9,366 nucleotides of DNA from Phycisphaerae bacterium (GTDB lineage Bacteria > Planctomycetota > Phycisphaerae > Sedimentisphaerales > Anaerobacaceae): positions 1-9,366 of the forward strand of contig DAOVNI010000039.1 in NCBI GenBank assembly GCA_030630315.1. The letters are read 5' to 3'. Shown here piece by piece: positions 5,220 to 9,366 of the stretch. A program made the position numbers and the translations under genes. The first letter of the stretch is position 1; each line of letters opens with the position of its first letter. The notes beneath the pieces are model-generated. The model did not search any database, was not told where the DNA came from, and was given only the letters and a program-made list of their open reading frames with translations.

Positions 5220-5903
5220 TCATTCCGACAGCTTCAATACAATTTCCACGTCTCCACACTTGAGCTTAACGAAACCATCGCCAATTTGACAAACCCTAAA
5301 ACCTCTTATTGAATCCCCCTCATAGAGGATACTATCATCAATCATACAGCAATTGCCCTGGTCGGATTGCATAATGCTCAAAAGCTGCAGGTTCTTTGTT
5401 TGTTGTCTTAGCTGCTGTCGCCTCATCCTTTCCGCCTCACTATCGTAATCTCTTTCTTCGGTATCGGAAGTTACCTTCACATCGCCCAAAAACGTCTCAA
5501 GTTCAAACGGATTTTTCACGAGCTCATTGGCCTGCACCTGTGGCACGTCCGAAAACTCATAAAATTTCTTAACTATCTCATCCATCCGGTTAAACATTTC
5601 GGACCTGACCCCGGTAAGACGGGTGATCGCCGTCTCAATCTGCGCCTCTTCCGTGCCAACGGACGCTGCCGCTGTTTGAGACGCGCTCTTTTTTATCATC
5701 AACCAAAGACTCAACAGACCTATACCAAACAAAACAGCAAGCAGTATCGTGGTCTTGCGAACTTGTTTTCGCTGAGTCGCTACGGTCAGATATTCTTGCT
5801 CTTGTGTCTCCTTGGTGCCATCAGCCGGTTTCTTGCCGGCGGCCTCAGGCGGTTTTGGCACCAACGAATCTTCAGGACCCTGCTCCCGCAAAAAAGATAA
5901 CAT
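5220..5903 (-). CDS. PilP/GspC-like inner-membrane pilus assembly protein
   Basis: The 227-residue protein has a charged, proline-containing cytoplasmic N-terminus (1-50), one membrane helix near 52-70, a linker, and a short beta-rich periplasmic C-terminal domain (about 172-227). The linker carries the KNPFELE motif at 130-136, recalling the RDPF motif before the folded domain of PilP/GspC-type proteins. The end, LQLLSIMQSD..MIDDSILYEGDSIRGFRVCQIGDGFVKLKCGDVEIVLKL, follows the PilP/GspC/GspB pattern of a tunable-hairpin domain ending in a hydrophobic strand. Such proteins link the PilMNO platform to the secretin. Four cysteines (185, 186, 205, 216) in this domain are unusual and could form disulfides. 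A middle stretch (about 150-172) is charged and probably helical. The ATG at 5903 has GGAG 7 nt upstream. Position in the pilMNO-P order supports the role; sequence similarity alone is weak. Confidence 0.7.
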   Translation of the reverse strand: MLSFLREQGPEDSLVPKPPEAAGKKPADGTKETQEQEYLTVATQRKQVRKTTILLAVLFGIGLLSLWLMIKKSASQTAAASVGTEEAQIETAITRLTGVRSEMFNRMDEIVKKFYEFSDVPQVQANELVKNPFELETFLGDVKVTSDTEERDYDSEAERMRRQQLRQQTKNLQLLSIMQSDQGNCCMIDDSILYEGDSIRGFRVCQIGDGFVKLKCGDVEIVLKLSE

Positions 5904-5923
5904 AGCTAAGCTCCACTAAAGCT

Positions 5924-6001
5924 GGTAATTGGTAACTGGTAATTGGTGAGTAGTAATTGCTTACCATTTAACCAATCAACCATTTAACCAATTACCATTT
6001 A
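5924..6001. repeat. Heptamer array followed by a period-8 array of related sequence in inverted orientation
   Basis: Five 7-bp units start at 5924, 5931, 5938, 5945 and 5952 (GGTAATT twice). From 5963 the units are 8 bp (ACCATTTA at 5963 and 5979, ACCAATCA at 5971), then 7 bp again. GGTAATTGGT at 5938 and ACCAATTACC near 5987 form a 10-bp inverted repeat between the two halves. The second half reaches the pilO stop codon at 5999-6001. It fills most of the pilO-pilP gap. Confidence 0.8.
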
Positions 6002-6535
6002 TCCGGTTTTACTCTGGAAAAATATACTCACTATAAAAGCAGCCGTTATTTGTCCCTCGCCCTTCGTTTGTTTCTTTAACTCAAGCTCGCGGATTTTCAT
6101 TATCCGAGGAAGCTTCTCAAGCTCCAGCAGGAACGAATAAAACGAATTAAAATTCCCTTCTAATTCCATTTTCAGCGGCTGTTCAATATAACCGCTGTTA
6201 TCCTTTTTCGTCAGCGTTCGAATTGTTTTGGGCTTCAGGCCCTGCTTTTCTGCAATTATAGTTACGTCCCGAAGCACCTTGTCAATTTCATTCGTAGGCG
6301 GCAGCTTGCTTTCAAAAAACTCGACCGCCTCTTGTAATTGCTCAAGCTGCTTTGTAAGCCCCTCTGCTGCGGCACTGGCCTGCTCAAACTCGGCCAATTT
6401 GGCCAATTTCGTCTCAACTCGCCCTTTCGCCTCAGCCAGTCGCCTGTTAGCCCGCTTGATCATACATTGGTAGCCAACCACAGCTAACCCTAACAGCAAA
6501 ATGAAAAACACAGCTTTTCTAAAACCACCTGTCAT
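5999..6535 (-). CDS. pilO: Type IV pilus inner-membrane assembly protein PilO (GspM-like)
   Basis: From the ATG at 6535 the product is 178 residues: a single membrane helix near 8-23, a predicted coiled coil (about 28-78, rich in Lys, Glu, Ala and Leu), and a periplasmic ferredoxin-like PilO domain (about 80-176). That domain includes LPPTNEIDKVLRDVTIIAEKQGLK and LKMELEGNFNSFYSFLLELEKLPRIMKIRELEL, the latter close to the family pattern (G.Y..l..Fl..l..l.RI). PilO pairs with PilN and binds PilP below the secretin. The frame is open to an ATG at 6613, but AAAGGG 7 nt before 6535 and the odd 26-residue extension favour the shorter form. It lies 94 bp after pilN and 95 bp before the PilP-like gene. 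Confidence 0.88.
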   Translation of the reverse strand: MTGGFRKAVFFILLLGLAVVGYQCMIKRANRRLAEAKGRVETKLAKLAEFEQASAAAEGLTKQLEQLQEAVEFFESKLPPTNEIDKVLRDVTIIAEKQGLKPKTIRTLTKKDNSGYIEQPLKMELEGNFNSFYSFLLELEKLPRIMKIRELELKKQTKGEGQITAAFIVSIFFQSKTG

Positions 6536-6542
6536 AGTTCTG

Positions 6543-6548
6543 CCCTTT
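6543..6548 (-). promoter_or_regulatory. Ribosome binding site deciding the pilO start
   Basis: AAAGGG on the minus strand lies 7 nt before the ATG at 6535. It supports the internal start rather than the upstream in-frame ATG at 6613. Confidence 0.6.
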
Positions 6549-6629
6549 ATAAAGTGACATTGCCTTAAAGACCCAAAACCCACCGCTTTGCATCCGGATG
6601 GGAAGGCGAACACTTACCCAATATCAGCA

Positions 6630-7346
6630 TTAAAAAATCCATCCTGCACTCTCAGCTCTTGCTCTAATTCTCCTAATGTCTTCGCTGCTAAGATGAACGT
6701 CTTTTCTAAGCATTGCCGTCAGCTTGAATTGCCTGAACGTCTCATCTTCGATTTTGTATTCTTTTGACTCCACCAGCGCCACATTGTCCAGCAAACTTGA
6801 ACTACTCAGCCGCTCAATATAGGCTGCAACTTGAAGATCGCTCGGAGCCGTACCTCCAATATCTATATGCGTCTCTAATAATTTCTCTCGTGACACTTTT
6901 GTCTGGACCGCTGTCGCCTTTTTGGCCTGGGCTTGTCTGTATTTATTGGCCGGCCCGGCAACACGGCTGGCCTGCCTGGGCTCCTTCTGAACCAGCTTCA
7001 GTCGTAAAAGGGACACACCCGCCGGCAGGTTATTTGTCAACGACGCCAACAAAACACTTCTCGGCACCGGCTCAAGCAGTTCTGCGGTCGTAAGAGCCGT
7101 CTTCATCATCACCTTGCGCTTTGTTTGAAGCTCTTCAAATTGGTTTATGGCCTCCTGTGCCCGGACCATTTTTGCATTTACAAGTCTTCCCTTGGCCCTG
7201 AAGGCGCGCTGGCGCAGCTTGATAGTCATAAACGAACCGCCCAATGCCACCATTACTACAGCAAGCAACACGAGATACATCAAGTTTGTTCTGCGAGATT
7301 CGCTGCTTTGCGTGTAATCATCAGGCACAAAATTCATATTAAGCAT
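6630..7346 (-). CDS. pilN: Type IV pilus inner-membrane assembly protein PilN (GspL C-terminal-like)
   Basis: The 238-residue protein starts MLNMNFVPDDY, like the cytoplasmic INL(L)P-type PilM-binding motif of PilN. A membrane helix follows at about 22-42, then a basic helical segment (about 45-90). The Fimbrial_assembly (PilN) domain includes EPVPRSVLLASLTNNLPAGVSLLRLKL (92-118) and LQVAAYIERLSSSSLLDNVALVESK (171-195), which match the family's start and middle. Between them, residues 121-157 form a Lys/Arg/Ala-rich insertion not typical of short PilN proteins. PilN binds PilM inside the cell and PilO in the periplasm. The ATG at 7346 has GAGGGTG about 10 nt upstream; the in-frame ATG at 7337 is a weaker alternative. 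It follows pilM by 24 bp, the tightest spacing in the platform genes, implying co-expression of partners. Confidence 0.9.
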   Translation of the reverse strand: MLNMNFVPDDYTQSSESRRTNLMYLVLLAVVMVALGGSFMTIKLRQRAFRAKGRLVNAKMVRAQEAINQFEELQTKRKVMMKTALTTAELLEPVPRSVLLASLTNNLPAGVSLLRLKLVQKEPRQASRVAGPANKYRQAQAKKATAVQTKVSREKLLETHIDIGGTAPSDLQVAAYIERLSSSSLLDNVALVESKEYKIEDETFRQFKLTAMLRKDVHLSSEDIRRIRARAESAGWIF

Positions 7347-7370
7347 TTTTTAATTCACCCTCTCTTATCC

Positions 7371-8342
7371 CTATGACAAGCTAAGCCCAAAGGCAGTAGC
7401 CCAATTGACTCGACAATTCCTTCTCTCTATCGGCAGTCCCAAACGCCCTTCAGCCCCTTTGGGGGCCCTCTCCGAACGAGAGGGATTAGGCATCTTCACC
7501 GCTGCCAGACAATCAGCCATCTGTGCCGACATTTCCAGCTGCTTTGCTATTGTTGTGCATATCTCTTTATCTACAGCCTGACCTGAAAGGAAAATCAAAC
7601 GCTCTATTCGACTCTTTGGGTGCATCGACGCGAAGTGCCGTCTGCAGGAAGTCAATTCCAATACCAGCCTCGTTACTATTTCATCTCCATCGAGCTGCCC
7701 GGCTCCTATTGGTATCGAACGGGCAAAAAGTAGTGTCTTGTGGCGACAAATCACAACATTCGTACAGTTTGCCTCTATATCGAGCAGCATCGCGACCACT
7801 TCAACATCCGTTTTGCGCCTGGCAAAAAAGCTGGTATAGCTGTTCGTCAGTGCTACCGGCCAAACACCAATAGATTTAATCGCCAGACCGGCCTTTTCGT
7901 ATATCGCCAGATGTCTATCAATAATCTTGCGCTCAGCCGCTATCACCAGAACATTATTCTCCTCCGTCGGAATGTACTTTATCATTGCGTCATCAGGCTC
8001 AAACGGCAATTTGGGTTTTATCTTTGAGCAGATGGCATCCGACAGTTTATCATTATCTACCTTCGGCATTCTTATATGGTCAATAAACATCTCACTTGCC
8101 GGTATTGCCGCTATCACCTCTCTGCCCCGAAATCTGCCGTTTGCTGTCAACTTACGTATAGTTTCGATGGCCCATCTTTGCCAATTGCCGCTGCCGGGTT
8201 TGATATTCTTAGGCCGATTTTCACTGCCGCCGGCAATCAAACTTATATGGCCTCCATCTTCTCCAAGCTGGACCAGCTTCAGGCCATCTCGTCCCACATC
8301 CACGCCAATCGAATATGTACGGTTTTTCAAAAACCAGAGCAT
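7371..8342 (-). CDS. pilM: Type IV pilus assembly protein PilM, actin-like ATPase
   Basis: The 323-residue protein has an FtsA/actin-like fold. The phosphate-1 motif is IGVDVGRDGLKLVQL (12-26), a second nucleotide loop AMLLDIEANCTNVVI (184-198) and an adenosine-type motif LIFLSGQAV (249-257). It also contains VIAAIPASEMFIDHIRMPKV (76-95), typical of PilM, and ends WATAFGLSLS, like the family's VA.GLAL end. PilM is a cytoplasmic ring protein that binds the PilN tail; here pilN follows directly. It is the first recognisable gene of the operon. Residues ~286-306 (SRSERAPKGAEG region) are encoded by a palindromic repeat and look like an in-frame insertion between the last domain and the terminal strand. 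The ATG at 8342 uses a GGGGTG site about 8 nt upstream whose G run comes from a CCCGTTA-type repeat. Confidence 0.93.
   Translation of the reverse strand: MLWFLKNRTYSIGVDVGRDGLKLVQLGEDGGHISLIAGGSENRPKNIKPGSGNWQRWAIETIRKLTANGRFRGREVIAAIPASEMFIDHIRMPKVDNDKLSDAICSKIKPKLPFEPDDAMIKYIPTEENNVLVIAAERKIIDRHLAIYEKAGLAIKSIGVWPVALTNSYTSFFARRKTDVEVVAMLLDIEANCTNVVICRHKTLLFARSIPIGAGQLDGDEIVTRLVLELTSCRRHFASMHPKSRIERLIFLSGQAVDKEICTTIAKQLEMSAQMADCLAAVKMPNPSRSERAPKGAEGRLGLPIERRNCRVNWATAFGLSLS
7453..7484 (-). repeat. Palindromic repeat element read in frame within pilM
   Basis: Two adjacent hairpins: CCCC/GGGG around TTT (7454-7464), and CCCTCTC/GAGAGGG around a 5-nt loop (7466-7484). With their flanks they encode about 20 residues rich in Arg, Gly, Pro and Glu near the PilM C-terminus. 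The CCCTCTC...GAGAGGG core resembles REP-type intergenic palindromes. Confidence 0.7.
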
Positions 8343-8353
8343 ATCAATTTCAC

Positions 8354-8385
8354 CCCGTTAGAGGGACCCCGCCTTGCGGGAACCC
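8354..8385. repeat. CCCGTTA element with adjoining GC-rich hairpin in the pilM 5' leader
   Basis: CCCGTTA at 8354-8360 is followed by a hairpin. CCCGC/GCGGG pair around a CTT loop (8368-8380), extended by GGG/CCC (8363-8365 with 8383-8385) across a 2-nt internal loop. It lies 12-43 bp upstream of the pilM start; on the minus strand the repeat's GGGG forms the ribosome site. A leader hairpin here could affect pilM translation. Confidence 0.6.
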
Positions 8386-8429
8386 AAATATCCCCTTTTT
8401 CGCGTCATATTCTTATAAGTCCCAGGCAT

Positions 8430-8453
8430 CCCGTTAATAGAATTTCTCACGGG
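8430..8453. repeat. Compact CCCGTTA-family inverted repeat
   Basis: CCCGT (8430-8434) pairs with ACGGG (8449-8453), and AGA/TCT pair further in. Compared with the 5155-5219 element it keeps the CCCGTTA...AGAA and TTTCT..ACGGG halves but has lost the long loop. Confidence 0.55.
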
Positions 8454-8602
8454 GTTCACCCACAAAAGCGTATCTGCTATCACCTTTCACGCCTCTAACA
8501 CTTGCGCGAGCTCCCATCTTCCGACGGCTCACAAAATGGACTCCCTGCTCCTAACCTCATCATCGTTCAAAGTTAATACCCGCATTAAATTACTTGGGCG
8601 CA

Positions 8603-8645
8603 TCCCGCACCAATCAGGCGTCCCCTTAGGGGAATTGGTGCGGGA
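8603..8645. repeat. Nested palindrome: 12-bp outer arms with inner 5-bp hairpin
   Basis: TCCCGCACCAAT (8603-8614) pairs perfectly with ATTGGTGCGGGA (8634-8645). Inside, TCCCC/GGGGA pair around a TTA loop (8621-8633), with a 6-nt bulge (8615-8620) on one side only. The structure resembles a small mobile palindromic element. No target duplication is evident. Confidence 0.75.
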
Positions 8646-8827
8646 CCAATTAAAATATAAGAAACAGCCCGCCGACCTGCCAAACGCCAGCAAGAATATT
8701 CGGACCTCATCTCGCAAAGTATTGCAAAAACTGATTCCACTGCCGATAAAATCCGCGATTTTACTGCTGACCAAAGATAGATTCACAACAGTTTCGGCTT
8801 ATGGACGTCTGCAAAGTGTTTTGAAGT

Positions 8828-8881
8828 GAGAAAAAACTTTCTAAAAAACAAAAAAATCTTCAAACAAAATAAAGTTTTCTC
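8828..8881. repeat. AT-rich imperfect inverted repeat
   Basis: GAG-AAAA..CTTT (8828-8840) pairs with AAAG-TTTT-CTC (8871-8881): 11 pairs with a 2-nt bulge around a 30-nt A-rich loop. It lies just after the stop codon of the doubtful 97-codon plus-strand frame. Confidence 0.4.
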
Positions 8882-9047
8882 TTTTCAAAAAGATGTTGCG
8901 GCACGTCGAATTTTTATCGGATGAGAAAAAAAACAAACCTTATAGGACAAACTTTTACGTCCATTTTTAGATATTGAGCCCCCTCAATGCAGAACAACCC
9001 TGACCGTGGCAAATCTTCAGGAAATGGGGAATTTTCTACGTCGATTA

Positions 9048-9147
9048 AATCAGTGAAATCTGCGCAATCCGTAGCTTCTTTTACTGATTATTGCTTTTTT
9101 CTCCGCGTTTTCTCCGTAAGGAGTCCCAAGGACTGTGTCCTCCGCGG
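9048..9147. repeat. Degenerate intergenic block with nested inverted repeats downstream of gpsA
   Basis: AATCAGT (9048-9054) pairs with ACTGATT (9083-9089). CCGCG (9103-9107) pairs with CGCGG (9143-9147), enclosing CTCC/GGAG (9112-9123) and AGTCC/GGACT around a CAA loop (9122-9134). It lies where a gpsA terminator would be expected, but no T-run follows the stems on the minus strand. Confidence 0.5.
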
Positions 9148-9177
9148 TTAATCCTTCTTTGTGCCTTAGTGCCTGAT

Positions 9178-9366
9178 TCACTCAGCTTTCAACTGCCTTT
9201 TCATTAAATCGGCAATTGCCGTTTGTATCGCCTTGTTCTCAAACAGCACTTCATAGACCGCCTGCGTAATCGGCATCTCAACATTATATCGGCCCGCAAG
9301 CGCAATTACCGATTTGCAGGTGGCGATGCCTTCGATAACCGATTCGGTGGCCCTTTGCGCTTGCTC
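9178..9366 (-). CDS. gpsA: Glycerol-3-phosphate dehydrogenase [NAD(P)+], C-terminal fragment (cut by window edge)
   Basis: The last 62 codons and the TGA (9178-9180) are in the window; the rest lies beyond 9366. The visible sequence, EQAQRATESVIEGIATCKSV, then IALAGRYNVEMPITQAVYEV and LFENKAIQTAIADLMKRQLKAE, matches the GpsA C-terminal helical domain. Its features are the VEG..T...V.ELA motif, the strongly conserved VEMPI..AVY.VL.E and the closing LM.R.LK.E. The enzyme reduces dihydroxyacetone phosphate to sn-glycerol 3-phosphate for phospholipid synthesis in the cytoplasm. No start-side features can be judged. It shares strand with the pilus operon but is separated from it by 835 bp, so co-transcription is unlikely. 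Confidence 0.92.
   Translation of the reverse strand, partial: EQAQRATESVIEGIATCKSVIALAGRYNVEMPITQAVYEVLFENKAIQTAIADLMKRQLKAE

Larger units (their letters stand above)
8343..9177. other. 835-bp gene-poor region upstream of pilM
   Basis: I recognise no gene here. A plus-strand frame at 8536-8829 (97 codons) and a minus-strand frame at 8529-8786 (85 codons) overlap over almost their whole length. Neither has a ribosome site or known motif, and both run through the palindrome at 8603-8645. The plus-strand frame has the more gene-like codon use after that palindrome (KKQPADLPNASKN to the stop), so it could be a remnant. Elsewhere: CCCGTTA elements (8354-8453), an AT-rich stretch (8828-8940), a hairpin ATTGAG-CCCC-CTCAAT at 8973-8988, and a degenerate repeat block before gpsA. 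A pilus operon promoter should lie at about 8343-8530; TATAAGAAT near 8410-8418 (minus strand) is a possible -10, with no convincing -35. Confidence 0.5.

Noticed and set aside
4714..5289. Plus-strand 191-codon frame opposite pilT
   Set aside because: It is antisense to a full-length PilT with all catalytic motifs; a shadow frame.
796..5958. CRISPR array
   Set aside because: The repeats are 7 bp, degenerate and directly abutting with no spacers, and no cas genes are present.
8529..8829. Overlapping sense and antisense frames of 97 and 85 codons
   Set aside because: Neither has a ribosome site or a known motif and both cross a palindromic element; kept only as a note that a decayed gene is possible.
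9083..9100. Terminator formed by AATCAGT/ACTGATT followed by TTGCTTTTTT
   Set aside because: The stem is only 7 bp with a 28-nt loop, and the T-run is on the plus strand, where no gene ends nearby.

Overview
The window looks like chromosome of a planctomycete of the class Phycisphaerae (Sedimentisphaerales / MSBL9 type). Three things suggest this: the C-terminal dockerin module with paired DxDxDG-type loops and WL/CxxxxWC spacing, the planctomycete-like pilus/secretion cluster, and intergenic DNA full of degenerate short repeats. This placement is inferred from recognised protein style; no database was searched.

Layout. (1) 1-538, plus strand: 3' end of a secreted beta-propeller protein with near-identical 48-residue repeats and a terminal dockerin. 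(2) 539-1278: gene-free, repeat-rich DNA. (3) 1279-1352, minus: tRNA-Val(GAC) with a likely promoter and terminator. (4) 1587-8342, minus: an eight-gene type IV pilus / type II secretion-like operon, read right to left as pilM, pilN, pilO, a pilP/gspC-like gene, pilT, a gspF/pilC gene and two prepilin genes. (5) 8343-9177: gene-poor DNA with several palindromes. (6) 9178-9366, minus: the C-terminal 62 residues of glycerol-3-phosphate dehydrogenase (GpsA).

How the genes work together. PilM (cytoplasmic, actin-like), PilN and PilO (one membrane helix plus a periplasmic domain each) and the PilP/GspC-like protein would form the inner-membrane alignment platform. The GspF/PilC protein is the polytopic core that couples it to an ATPase, and the two prepilins are minor (pseudo)pilins. 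The only ATPase present is of the PilT (retraction) type. The extension ATPase, secretin and prepilin peptidase must lie elsewhere.

The most unusual signal is non-genic. Seven separate arrays of degenerate 7-bp tandem units (33 units by hand count) sit between genes. Two of them form the cleavable leader peptides of the two prepilins; in one the start codon itself lies in a heptamer. The window also holds several tiny 3-nt-loop palindromes, a CCCGTTA-type inverted repeat family, and a palindromic insertion read in frame within pilM.
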